Part shown: positions 10,832 to 18,920 of the stretch, piece after piece
Layout: each line of letters begins with the position of its first letter
How positions within the stretch are numbered: the stretch's first letter is position 1
DNA from: Acidobacteriota bacterium
Lineage (GTDB): Bacteria > Acidobacteriota > Vicinamibacteria > Vicinamibacterales > UBA2999
Direction of reading: 5' to 3'
DNA length: 64,000 nucleotides
Assembly (NCBI GenBank): GCA_030650395.1
Contig: JAUSDY010000076.1
Location: 1 to 64,000 of the forward strand
Notes under the pieces: generated by a model
Database searches by the model: none
Seen by the model: only the letters and a program-made list of their open reading frames with translations
What the model was told of the DNA's origin: nothing
Program-made: the position numbers and the translations under genes

Positions 10832-12430
10832 TTATATAGGGGCGGGGTCGGGCGCGTTGGCCGCCGGCGCCTGGGTCGATGCCTCTACGAGATGGTTTCT
10901 ACCCGCTTCGCTGATGAATCCCTTGGCGAAGCGTTCCTCGGTGCTGCGGTCGAACACGGTTGCCACGGCGTAATAGTCGGCCTGCAGGCGCTCGCGCGTC
11001 AGATCGAGAACGAAGTAGCCGCGGTAGCGGCCATCCACATAGTGCAGGTGCGGACGCGCCGCCATCGCATCAAGCAGCTGCTTCTCGCCGGTGGGGCCGG
11101 CGCCCAGATTGCTCGGCGAGCTCACCGAGGTGCCGGCGAATTCCACGCCCAGCGATCCTTTGCCGGTGGCCTTGTCGTAACCGTTGAACGGCCGGCGCGG
11201 CAGGTCGTAGGCCCACGAGCTGTGGACGTCGCCGGTGAGGACGGTGAAGTTGCTGACCTTGGCGCGCTCGATCATGTCGAAGACCCGCGCGCGCGAACCG
11301 CGGTACCCATCCCACGAGTCGGGATTGCTGGCGCGCACCCCCGCTGCGGTTTGAGGTGCGAACATCACCTGCTGGCCCAGCACCGTCCATGGCGACTTCG
11401 CCCGTACCGACGTCACCAGTTGCTCGGCAAGCCAGCCTTCCTGCTCGGCGCCGAGCAGCTGGCGGCCGGGCTGCTCGATCGTGGTCGTGTCTTCGCGCGG
11501 CGTCTGCGCATCGCGGCCGACGACCCGGGTATCGAGCATCAACAACGTCGCCAGGTCGCCGAAGCGGAAGGTGCGATAGATCCGCCCCTGCAGCGTCTGC
11601 GCGTCCTCGCGAATTGGCATCCATTCGAAGTACGCCTGCTCGGCCGCGGCGCGGCGCGCCGACCAGTCGCCTTCTCCTTCCCTGGGATTGTGGTTCTGGG
11701 CGCCGCCCTTCCACGCGTTATTCGTGAACTCGTGATCGTCCCAGGTGACGATGAACGGATGCTGGCGGTGAATTTCCTGTGAATCCGGATCGGTCTTGTA
11801 CTGCGCGTGGCGCTCGCGATAGTCGCGTAGCGCCACCATCTCTTTGTTCGGCGACGGAATGCGGCCGAACCTGGTGCCGTCGCCGTATTGCGCGTTGGCG
11901 TACTCGTAAATGTAGTCGCCGAGATGCAATATCGCGTCGATGTCGGGCCGCTTCGCCAGGCACGCATAGGCGTTGAAGTAGCCCTGCGGCAGGTTCGAGC
12001 ACGACACCACGCCCAGCCGTATCCGCGCCACGCCGGCGGCCGGCAGCGTACGGGTGCGGCCGATTGCCGACCGCGCGCCGATCGATTCGAAGCGATAGTA
12101 GTACGGCGTGCCCGGGTCGAGGCCTGTGACGTCGACCTTCACCGTGAAATCGCGCGCCGCGCCGGTCTGCGTCTCGCCGCGCGACACCACCTGCGCCATC
12201 TTCGGATCGCGCGCAATCTGCCACGACACGGTCTGCGCTCCGCTCGGCGCTTTCGGCGTCACGCGGGTCCAGAGGATGACGCGATCGGCCAGCGGATCGC
12301 CGCTCGCCACACCGTGGCGGAAGACGGGATCGGAAGACTGAGCTCGCAACTCGGTTGCGCGGATGACCGGTAACGCGCCCAGTGCAACGGTGCTGGTGGC
12401 GAGGAAATCACGGCGGGAGATGCGTCGCAT
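10832..12430 (-). CDS. phoD: Alkaline phosphatase D family protein, Tat-exported
   Basis: The product is 532 aa with a twin-arginine signal (MRRISRRDFLATSTVALGAL). A PhoD N-terminal beta domain (residues 35-135) precedes the metallophosphatase core. Metal-ligand motifs are HLGDYIYEYANA, VTWDDHEFTNN and LTGDVHSSWAYD. The family is a Ca/Fe-dependent phosphodiesterase/phosphomonoesterase that releases phosphate from organic esters in the periplasm. The length is typical. The gene lies 10 bases from the start side of the FAD oxidoreductase on the same strand, so readthrough is possible but functionally unrelated. No Pho box was recognised. Confidence 0.92.
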   Translation of the reverse strand: MRRISRRDFLATSTVALGALPVIRATELRAQSSDPVFRHGVASGDPLADRVILWTRVTPKAPSGAQTVSWQIARDPKMAQVVSRGETQTGAARDFTVKVDVTGLDPGTPYYYRFESIGARSAIGRTRTLPAAGVARIRLGVVSCSNLPQGYFNAYACLAKRPDIDAILHLGDYIYEYANAQYGDGTRFGRIPSPNKEMVALRDYRERHAQYKTDPDSQEIHRQHPFIVTWDDHEFTNNAWKGGAQNHNPREGEGDWSARRAAAEQAYFEWMPIREDAQTLQGRIYRTFRFGDLATLLMLDTRVVGRDAQTPREDTTTIEQPGRQLLGAEQEGWLAEQLVTSVRAKSPWTVLGQQVMFAPQTAAGVRASNPDSWDGYRGSRARVFDMIERAKVSNFTVLTGDVHSSWAYDLPRRPFNGYDKATGKGSLGVEFAGTSVSSPSNLGAGPTGEKQLLDAMAARPHLHYVDGRYRGYFVLDLTRERLQADYYAVATVFDRSTEERFAKGFISEAGRNHLVEASTQAPAANAPDPAPI

Positions 12431-12458
12431 CCGCGGAGTCTAACCGAGGATGGTCACG

Positions 12459-12956
12459 CTAGAGCAACGTCCGTTGCCCCTGTTCCAACTCCAGCAGGGC
12501 ACGCTTGGTGGGAAGGCCGCCACCGAAACCGGTGAGCGAACCGTTCGATCCGATCACGCGATGGCAGGGGACGATGATCGCAATTGGATTGGCTCCGTTG
12601 GCCATGCCAACTGCCCTCACCGCTTTCGGGTTCTTGATTCGATTGGCGAGCTCCAGGTAGCTGATCGTCTCGCCGTACGGAATGCGGGTCAGCTCTTTCC
12701 AGACCTGGTTCTGGAACGGAGTGCCCTCGAAAGCAAGTGGTATGGTGAACGCCTTCAGGCGGCCGGCAAAGTACTCGTCAAGTTCCTTGCGGACGCTCTT
12801 CAAGACGCCCTTGGTGTCTGGCAGCCACGCCGGATCGATCGCGCGCGGGCGAGAGCCGACGCCGAACGAGAGCACCCGCAAGCCGTGCGCGTTTCCGGCC
12901 AGCAGTAGCGGCCCGACCGGGCTGTCTTCGGTGCGCGCATAGTAGAGCGGGTCCAT
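12459..12956 (-). CDS. ogt: Methylated-DNA--protein-cysteine methyltransferase
   Basis: The product is 165 aa. It has the N-terminal RNase-H-like fold of MGMT and the C-terminal active-site domain with the IIVPCHRVIGSNGSLTGFGGG signature, whose Cys accepts the alkyl group from O6-alkylguanine. The helix-turn-helix with the arginine finger reads ELANRIKNPKAVRAVGMANG. The track ORF begins at 13103, but the ATG at 12956 starts at the expected MDPLYYARTEDSPVGPLLLA. The gene is divergent from the antiporter gene, with 64 bases between the starts. It acts in cytoplasmic direct DNA repair. Confidence 0.93.
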   Translation of the reverse strand: MDPLYYARTEDSPVGPLLLAGNAHGLRVLSFGVGSRPRAIDPAWLPDTKGVLKSVRKELDEYFAGRLKAFTIPLAFEGTPFQNQVWKELTRIPYGETISYLELANRIKNPKAVRAVGMANGANPIAIIVPCHRVIGSNGSLTGFGGGLPTKRALLELEQGQRTLL

Positions 12957-13020
12957 GCGCGTACAGTAACTCAAGGTGGTGGCCGAAACGATCCGCTCTT
13001 CGTGATTGAATTGAGCTCGT

Positions 13021-14694
13021 ATGGAATCGTTCCTCGCGGTGCTGGCGCTCATCGGCGCCGTCATCGTGGTGTCGGCGCTGCTGTCGGGGTGGGTCGATCG
13101 CACGGGCGTCCCTCAAGTGGCGGTCTTCCTCGCCATGGGTTTTCTGATCGGGCCGGGCGTGCTCGGCCTGCTCGATGCCAGCGTCGAGTCCGACGTGTTG
13201 CGGGTCGTCGCGACGCTGTCGCTGGTGCTGGTGCTGTTCACCGACGGCGTGTCGCTGGACCTTTCCGAAATCCGCGGGCACAAGCTGCTCGCCGGCCTCG
13301 TCCTCGGTCCTGGCACCCTGCTATCGGCCGTCCTGATCGCCGGCGCGGCCTGGTACCTGCTCGGTCTCTCCGCGCCGCTGTCGGCGATTCTCGGCGCGGC
13401 GCTCGCCTCTACTGATCCGGTGTTGCTGCGCGGACTGCTGCGGCGGCCGGCGCTGCACAACTCGGTGAGGCAGGCGCTCCGCCTCGAAAGCGGCCTCAAC
13501 GACGTCGTGCTGTTGCCGATCGTGCTGGTCGCGATGGCCATCCTCACCAGCACGGAACCCCTGACCGGCGGCGAGTGGGGCCGGCTCGCCCTCAGCATGC
13601 TGGTGCTCAGCCCGGGCGCGGGCGTCGCCGTCGGTCTCATCGGCGTGAAGGTGCTCGAGCAGGTGCGCAAGCGTTCGGGCGTGCGCCGCGACTACGAATC
13701 GATCTACTCGATTGGCCTGGCGTTCACCGCCTACGCCGCGGCGGAATCGCTGCACGGCAGCGGATTCATTGCCGCGTTCGCCGCCGGCCTCACCATCTCG
13801 GTGATCGACGTCGAGCTGTGCGACTGCTTTCTCGAATACGGCGAGACCACCGCCGAAATGGCGCTGCTCTTCACGTTCGTGCTGTTCGGCACGTCGATCA
13901 TCTGGGGCGGCCTGGCCGTGATCGGACCGGCGACGATCAGCTTCACGATTGCGGCGTTGCTGCTGCGGCCGATCGCCTTTCTGCCGGCGCTCATTCCGGC
14001 GCCGATCTCGTGGCGCAGCCGCGCGCTGATCGCGTGGTTCGGACCACGCGGCTTGAGCTCGCTGTTGCTCGTGCTGCTCGCGGTGTTCTCCAACATCGAC
14101 GGCAGCGAATACCTGCTGCAGGTCTGCTGCCTCGTCGTGCTCGTGTCCGTCGTGCTGCACGGCTTCTCGCCGATGGTGCTGATCCGGGGAGAGGTGACCG
14201 ACAAACCTTCCGCCTTCGCGCAGGGCGCTTCCACCTTCGCGCCAAGCGCTTCGGTGGACAAGTCGGCGGACAAGAAAGGTTTGTCGCCACAGCAAGGTGC
14301 AAGGCCGAAGACGCTGGCGGTCCGCGAAGTACTCCACGACCGTCCGCGCGCGCATACGATCACCATTGACGACTTCGTGGCGATGAAGGAGTCAGGCGCG
14401 CCGGTGGTGCTGGTCGACAGCCGAACCGAGCGCGCGTTCGACGACGGCGATCCGATTCCGGACTCGGTGCGCGTCCGCCCGGATCATGCGGTGGCCGATG
14501 CGGTCCGTCACGAGCTCCCGTCCGCGGCAACGCTGGTGGTGTTCTGTGCTTGACCGAACGAGGCCACGAGCGCCCGTGTGGCGCTCGAGTTGCGGCGCGG
14601 CGGCTGGCCCGACGCCCGCGCGCTGGTCGGCGGCTACAACGCGTTAAAAGCCGCGGGCCTGACTACTCCGAGCACCCACCCATTGGCACCGTAG
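13021..14694 (+). CDS. Cation/proton antiporter fused to rhodanese domain; candidate selenoprotein (in-frame UGA at codon 511)
   Basis: Residues 1-390 form a CPA-type antiporter with about 11-12 membrane helices; LGAALASTDPVLL and RLESGLNDVV are the signature segments of NhaP-like exchangers. Residues about 393-425 are encoded by a dispersed palindromic element (TDKPSAFAQGAS...KKGLSPQ). From about residue 445 a rhodanese-like domain follows: VVLVDSRTERAFDDG, then TLVVFCA, UGA, PNEATSARVALELRRGGW, RALVGGYNALKAAG. The ORF track stops at the UGA (14551-14553). Related domains have CPNEATSAR here, so UGA replaces the catalytic cysteine. Downstream, 46 codons remain clean and GC3-rich up to TAG at 14692. 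A SECIS-like hairpin follows the UGA. I annotate the read-through product (557 aa); a nonsense mutation or base error is the alternative, giving 510 aa without an active site. Confidence 0.75.
14199..14292. repeat. Composite family A/B palindrome, in frame inside antiporter gene
   Basis: The outer arms are GACAAACCTT and AAGGTTTGTCGCCACAG. Between them lie family B core segments (CCGCCTTCGCGC, CTTGTCC-like pieces in inverse orientation). The element adds about 30 residues between the last membrane helix and the rhodanese domain without breaking the frame. Confidence 0.8.
14551..14587 (+). promoter_or_regulatory. UGA codon with SECIS-like stem-loop
   Basis: After UGA (14551-14553) the arms CGAGCGCC (14567-14574) and GGCGCTCG (14580-14587) form eight perfect pairs around the loop CGTGT. 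The loop starts 22 bases after the UGA and has G as its second base. The published bacterial SECIS consensus asks for a G in the first two loop positions and roughly 16-37 bases of spacing, which this meets. GC-rich DNA forms hairpins by chance, so the structure alone is weak. Its position at a catalytic-cysteine UGA is what makes it notable. Confidence 0.55.
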
Positions 14695-14731
14695 GCACAG
14701 TACGCACCGTACGCACCCTATAATCGGTGCC
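14684..14731. repeat. GGCACCGTA/GCACCGTACGCACC repeat at gene junction
   Basis: Imperfect copies of GGCACCGTA and GCACCGTACGCACC run from the last codons of the antiporter-rhodanese gene (its TAG lies in GGCACCGTAG) to the namZ start, ending in CGGTGCC, the inverse of the unit. TATAAT (14719-14724) ends seven bases before the namZ GTG, so the transcript could be leaderless. No matching -35 box is seen at the usual distance. Confidence 0.6.
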
Positions 14732-15898
14732 GTGTCCCTCCGCCTTGGCTCAACGTCGCTTCTGGCCTCGGGACGTCTGAAAGGACGCCGCGTCGGCATT
14801 GTCTCCAATCCCGCGTCGGTCGACGCCGGCTTCCAGCACATCGTTGATCTGCTGCTGGCCGCGCCCGACGTGACGGTCGGCGCAATCTTCGGCCCGCAGC
14901 ACGGCTTTCGATCCGACCTGCAAGACAACATGATCGAGACGCCGCACGGCAACGATTGCCAGCGGCGCGTGCCGGTGTTTTCGCTCTACAGCGAGACGCG
15001 CGAGCCGACCGCCGAGATGCTGGCCGGCATCGACGCGCTCGTCATCGATCTGCAGGACATCGGCGCGCGCATCTACACCTACATTTACACGATGGCCAAC
15101 TGCCTGCGCGCGTGCGCGAAGCACGGCGTTGACGTGATCGTGTGCGATCGGCCCAATCCGATCGGCGGGCGCGATGTCGAAGGGCCGATGCTGGTGCCGG
15201 GCTACGAGTCGTTCGTCGGCCAATTTCCCATTCCGATGCGGCACGGCATGACCATCGGCGAACTGGCGAGGTTCTTCAATAAGCATTTCACGATCAACGC
15301 GCCGCTCGAAGTCATCGACATGGAGGGCTGGTCTCGCGGCATCTACGGCGATGCCACTGGCCTGCCGTTCGTAATGCCGTCGCCCAATATCCCGACGCTC
15401 GATTCCGCGATCGTCTATCCCGGCACCGTACTTTTTGAGGGCACGATGGCGTCTGAAGCGCGCGGCACGACGCGGCCGTTCGAGCTGGTCGGCGCGCCCT
15501 GGGTCGAGGCCGAGAAGTTTGCCGCCTCAATGAACGCGCGCAAGCTGCCCGGGGTGCATTTCCGTGCAGCCGTGTTCGAGCCCACGTTCCAGAAGCATGC
15601 GAAGAAGACGTGCGGCGGCTGCCAGATCCACGTGCTGGATCGCCAGACTTTCAAGCCGGTACTGACGGGAGTGGCGTTAATCGACCAGATTCGCGCGGCC
15701 GGACCGTCCGAATTTGCGTGGCGCAAGCCGCCGTACGAGTACGAGCACGACAAGGAGCCAATCGATATACTAGCCGGCTCATCCGCACTGCGGACGGCGA
15801 TCGACGCTGGCGCGCGTGCGGAGGATCTGGCGCCAATTTGGGCGCGCGAGATGCAACCGTTTCTCGAGGTCCGGCAGCAGTACCTCAAGTACCGATAG
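14732..15898 (+). CDS. namZ: Exo-beta-N-acetylmuramidase-like protein (DUF1343, NamZ family)
   Basis: The product is 388 aa and covers the whole DUF1343 fold. Motifs include RVGIVSNPASVD near the start, IFGPQHGFRSD, VIDLQDIGARIYTYIYTM and CDRPNPIGG. NamZ enzymes cleave terminal MurNAc from peptidoglycan fragments during cell-wall recycling or scavenging. No signal peptide is visible from this GTG start, so this copy appears cytoplasmic, or the true start may differ. The GTG at 14732 directly follows a TATAAT hexamer. The next gene lies about 65 bases on, after a palindromic repeat, and is functionally unrelated. Confidence 0.88.
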   Translation: MSLRLGSTSLLASGRLKGRRVGIVSNPASVDAGFQHIVDLLLAAPDVTVGAIFGPQHGFRSDLQDNMIETPHGNDCQRRVPVFSLYSETREPTAEMLAGIDALVIDLQDIGARIYTYIYTMANCLRACAKHGVDVIVCDRPNPIGGRDVEGPMLVPGYESFVGQFPIPMRHGMTIGELARFFNKHFTINAPLEVIDMEGWSRGIYGDATGLPFVMPSPNIPTLDSAIVYPGTVLFEGTMASEARGTTRPFELVGAPWVEAEKFAASMNARKLPGVHFRAAVFEPTFQKHAKKTCGGCQIHVLDRQTFKPVLTGVALIDQIRAAGPSEFAWRKPPYEYEHDKEPIDILAGSSALRTAIDAGARAEDLAPIWAREMQPFLEVRQQYLKYR

Positions 15899-15955
15899 GT
15901 GGCGACACCTTCTTGTCCGCCGTAGCGCCTTGCGCGAAGGCGGAAGGTTTGTCGA
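15898..15955. repeat. Composite family A/B palindrome, intergenic
   Basis: GGTGGCGACACCTTCTTGTC leads into CCGCCGTAGCGCCTTGCGCG and AAGGCGGAAGGTTTGTCG. Family B (TTGTCCGCCGTAGC..GCGAAGGCGGA) is nested between family A arms. It begins at the last base of the namZ stop codon and fills the gap to the SRPBCC gene. Confidence 0.85.
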
Positions 15956-15962
15956 AGACACA

Positions 15963-16460
15963 ATGGCTCAAGCCACTCGTCTCGACGTCACGCGAACCGA
16001 GCTGATCCAGGCGCCGCCCGCGCGTGTGCTGGCTGCGTTCTTCGACGGCAAGGATCTCGCCGACTGGTGGCAGGTCACGCGCTCGGTCACGGTGGCGCGC
16101 CCGCTCGGCACCTACGCGATCGAATGGGAGTCGACCGATTTCAAAGACGAGGTGCTCGGCCGTCTCGGCGGCACCTTCCACGGCACCATCATCGACTACC
16201 GCCCGAACGGCGCGTTCTTCATCGGCGAAGCGTATTGGCAGCCGCCCGACGGCGAGCCGCTCGGCCCAATGGCGCTCGAGGTCCATTGCCGTCCGCACGG
16301 CAACGGCCGCTCGACGATGCTGACGGTGCGGCAGAGCGCCGAGGGCGAAGGGCCGCGGTGGGGGCGCTACTTCGAGATCATGAGCCGTGGCTGGGAATTC
16401 GCGCTGCTGGACATGAAGGCATTCATGGAGCGGGAGTCACTGCGCACGAAGACAGGATGA
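15963..16460 (+). CDS. SRPBCC (START/AHSA1-like) domain protein
   Basis: The product is 165 aa with a single SRPBCC ligand-binding fold. The N-terminal strand TRTELIQAPPARVLAAFFDG and the DLADWWQVTRSVTV segment match AHSA1-type proteins. The ATG at 15963 was chosen over the upstream track start (15816), because the longer form would read through namZ and the repeat. The stop overlaps the next start (ATGA), beginning a chain of coupled genes (15963-17451). The ligand is not predictable; AHSA1-like proteins in bacteria bind small hydrophobic molecules or act as stress-related accessory proteins. Confidence 0.82.
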   Translation: MAQATRLDVTRTELIQAPPARVLAAFFDGKDLADWWQVTRSVTVARPLGTYAIEWESTDFKDEVLGRLGGTFHGTIIDYRPNGAFFIGEAYWQPPDGEPLGPMALEVHCRPHGNGRSTMLTVRQSAEGEGPRWGRYFEIMSRGWEFALLDMKAFMERESLRTKTG

Positions 16461-16843
16461 GGACGCCGAGCCGCTGGCTGTTTGGCTTGCTGTTCATCCT
16501 CGCGGGCTTGAATCACTTTCGCAACCCAGGCTTCTACATAAACATCATGCCGCCGTACCTGCCATGGCATCGCGAGTTGGTTGCCATCAGCGGCGTGGCC
16601 GAGATCGCGCTCGGCGCACTGCTGCTGTTCCGGCGGTGGTCGGTGCTGGCGGGTTGGGGACTCATCACGCTGCTCGTGGCGATATTCCCGGCCAACGTGC
16701 ACATGGCGATGCATCCGGAGCTCTATCCATCCATCTCGCCAGCGGCGTTATTATGGCGGCTGCCGGTGCAAGGTTTGTTGATCGCGTGGGCGTACTGGTA
16801 CACGCGCCAACCGCGGTCAACCGGCGGGAGGGTGGCGGTATGA
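16457..16843 (+). CDS. DoxX-like small membrane protein
   Basis: The product is 128 aa with four predicted membrane helices (WLFGLLFILAGLNHF, ISGVAEIALGALLLF, WGLITLLVAIFPANVHMAM, and a C-terminal helix ending WAYWYTRQP). It resembles the DoxX/DoxD family, whose members associate with oxidoreductases at the inner membrane. It overlaps the SRPBCC stop and the next gene start by four bases at each end, showing translational coupling. The start ATG at 16457 is not the track's start (16067), which reads another frame through the SRPBCC gene. Confidence 0.8.
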   Translation: MRTPSRWLFGLLFILAGLNHFRNPGFYINIMPPYLPWHRELVAISGVAEIALGALLLFRRWSVLAGWGLITLLVAIFPANVHMAMHPELYPSISPAALLWRLPVQGLLIAWAYWYTRQPRSTGGRVAV

Positions 16844-17451
16844 GAGCGCGCGATCGGCTGTTGAACTTCCTCCGCGGGTGGGCGCTACTGACAGCGGCGC
16901 TACCGATGCTCATCGTGTATCGCGCTGCGGTCCAGCCGCGATATCAATGGGGCCTCTTCGGGATGTTCGGACAAGGCATCACACCCGGCTATTTCGTCGT
17001 CGTGGCCGCCGCGCTGCTGGCGTGGGCCGCGGTGGTGTTCGGCACGCTCCGCAGCCGCGCCGCCGGGCCGTTGTTCGTGGCGCTGAACGCCGTGTGGTTC
17101 GCCTCAATCCTCATCGGCGTGATTCGGCAGGGCCAGCGGATGTCCGTTCGCGGCGATGCATTGGGCGCAAACATCAATCTCGCCATCGTGGGCCCAATCC
17201 TCTTCGGTGCGCTGCTGATGCTAAGCGCGTATTGGTGGTGGAGGCGTGGGAATGCATCTCCGCCCGCGGTGATTCTGCCCCTTGCACCATGGCGCCGCGT
17301 TCTGCTCGGGATTGCCCTGGTGTTGTTGCCGGTGATTGTCGTGCTCTTTGGACTCGGCGACGGCCTGCCGCACACGTGGAAAGACCAATTGGCGGTCGTC
17401 TGTGTAATCGTGCAAGTTGTTGCCGTCGGCGCTGCACTTCGGAATTTGTAA
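16840..17451 (+). CDS. Hypothetical integral membrane protein
   Basis: The product is 203 aa with about five or six hydrophobic helices (for example GWALLTAALPMLIVYRA, GYFVVVAAALLAWAAVVFG, AIVGPILFGALLMLSAYWWW, LGIALVLLPVIVVLFGLG). No family is recognised. Its start overlaps the DoxX-like stop (ATGA), so it is made together with that protein and may form a complex with it. Typical GC3-rich codon use supports it as a real gene. Confidence 0.7.
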   Translation: MRARDRLLNFLRGWALLTAALPMLIVYRAAVQPRYQWGLFGMFGQGITPGYFVVVAAALLAWAAVVFGTLRSRAAGPLFVALNAVWFASILIGVIRQGQRMSVRGDALGANINLAIVGPILFGALLMLSAYWWWRRGNASPPAVILPLAPWRRVLLGIALVLLPVIVVLFGLGDGLPHTWKDQLAVVCVIVQVVAVGAALRNL

Positions 17452-17495
17452 GATCCTGTGTCATCTGCGGCCCCGTATCTGTGGCATCTGCGGCG
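17452..17495. repeat. Direct repeat of TGTGnCATCTGCGG between genes
   Basis: TGTGTCATCTGCGG and TGTGGCATCTGCGG stand 28 bases apart in the short gap before the permease gene, the second one ending two bases before its ATG. Another example of a locally duplicated short unit in a gene gap. Confidence 0.6.
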
Positions 17496-18920
17496 ATGAA
17501 TCAACCCGTAAGGCTCATCCAGTCTCTGCGGCTGTGGGACGTCGTCGCCATGAACATCGTGGCGGTCGTCGGCCTGCGCTGGATCTCGCGCAGCGCCCGG
17601 CTCGGCGCGCCATCCGTCACGCTGTGGATCCTGGCGTGCCTCGTCTTCTTCGTTCCGTTGGCCGCGGTGCTGGCCGAGTTGTCGAGCCGGCATCCCGAGC
17701 AGGGCGGCATCTACGCCTGGGCGCGGCGTGCCTTCGGTCCCGCGCATGGCTTCGTCTGCGGCTGGTGCATGTGGGTCAACAACCTGTTCTACTTCCCCGC
17801 CCTGCTGTTGTTCGCGGCGGCCAACGCGACGCTGGTGTTCGGATCGGGCGGCGCCGCACTCGCAGACAGCCGCCTCTACTCGGTGGCATTCGTCGTCGGC
17901 GCCTTGTGGTTCTGCACGCTGCTGAACATCGTCGGCTTCTCCGCCGGCAAATGGCTGCAGCACATCGGCAGCGTCGCGACGTGGATTCCCGCGGCCCTGC
18001 TCATCGGCTGCGGTGCGATCGCGTTTGCCACCTTCGGCAGCGCGACCTCGTTCGCGCCGTCGCAACTGATTCCGCACGAAGATCTCTGGACGACGCTGAG
18101 CCTGTGGTCGGCAATGTGCTTCGCGTTTTCCGGATTCGAGATCTCGTCGATGGTCGGGCAGGAAGTGCACGACCCGCGCCGCACCATTCCGCGCAGCATC
18201 GTCATTTCGGGGATCGCCATCACGGCGATCTACATCCTGAGCTCGGCCTCGGTGCTGGTGGCGGTGCCGGCGAGCGAGCTCGCTGAGCGCAGCGGCATCG
18301 CAGACGCCATCGAGTTGATCTCCGGCCGTCTCGGACTCGCCGGCATGGGCGCCTTCATCGGACTGCTGCTCGCCGTGGGAGCCATCGGCGGCACCAGTTC
18401 ATGGGTGGCCGGCGCCGCGCGCGTGCCGTTTGCCGCCGGCGTGGATGCGGCGATGCCTGCGGCGTTCGCAAAGCTGCATCCCAAGTACCGCACGCCGCAC
18501 GTGGCGCTGATCGTCCAGGCCTTCGCGGCCACCGCGCTGTTCCTGGCCAGCGTCTACCTGTCGGTCGGCGGCGGGCAGACCTCCATCCAGGAGGCCTACG
18601 ACATCATGGTGAACCTCACCATCCTGGTGTATTTCATTCCGTATCTGTATCTGTTTGCCGCGTTCATCAAGCTGCGCACGCTCGATCGCGACATGCCGGC
18701 CGATCAACACACGATCCGTCTTCCCGGTGGGACGCTGGGCGCGTTCGCGATCGCGGGTTGCGGCCTGCTCGCCACGTTCATCGCGCTGGGCCTCGTGTTC
18801 GTGCCGCCGCCCGACACGGCCAACACGGTCAACTACGAAGTGAACTTGATCGGCCAGGCGGCACTGCTGCTCGCCATCGGCATGGGCTTATACCTGTTCG
18901 CACGGCGCCGCGCAGCATGA
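17496..18920 (+). CDS. APC-superfamily amino acid permease
   Basis: The product is 474 aa with about 12 membrane helices. The start region (SLRLWDVVAMNIVAVVGLRWI) and the PEQGGIYAWARRAFGP motif after helix 2 are typical of amino acid/polyamine permeases. GFEISSMVGQEVHDPRRTIPRS marks the conserved loop after helix 6. It should import an amino acid or amine by proton symport at the inner membrane. The gene overlaps the following FAD oxidoreductase start (ATGA), so the permease probably brings in the substrate that the amine/amino-acid oxidase-like enzyme uses. The track's 16878 start reads another frame of the previous gene; ATG 17496 was chosen. Confidence 0.88.
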   Translation: MNQPVRLIQSLRLWDVVAMNIVAVVGLRWISRSARLGAPSVTLWILACLVFFVPLAAVLAELSSRHPEQGGIYAWARRAFGPAHGFVCGWCMWVNNLFYFPALLLFAAANATLVFGSGGAALADSRLYSVAFVVGALWFCTLLNIVGFSAGKWLQHIGSVATWIPAALLIGCGAIAFATFGSATSFAPSQLIPHEDLWTTLSLWSAMCFAFSGFEISSMVGQEVHDPRRTIPRSIVISGIAITAIYILSSASVLVAVPASELAERSGIADAIELISGRLGLAGMGAFIGLLLAVGAIGGTSSWVAGAARVPFAAGVDAAMPAAFAKLHPKYRTPHVALIVQAFAATALFLASVYLSVGGGQTSIQEAYDIMVNLTILVYFIPYLYLFAAFIKLRTLDRDMPADQHTIRLPGGTLGAFAIAGCGLLATFIALGLVFVPPPDTANTVNYEVNLIGQAALLLAIGMGLYLFARRRAA

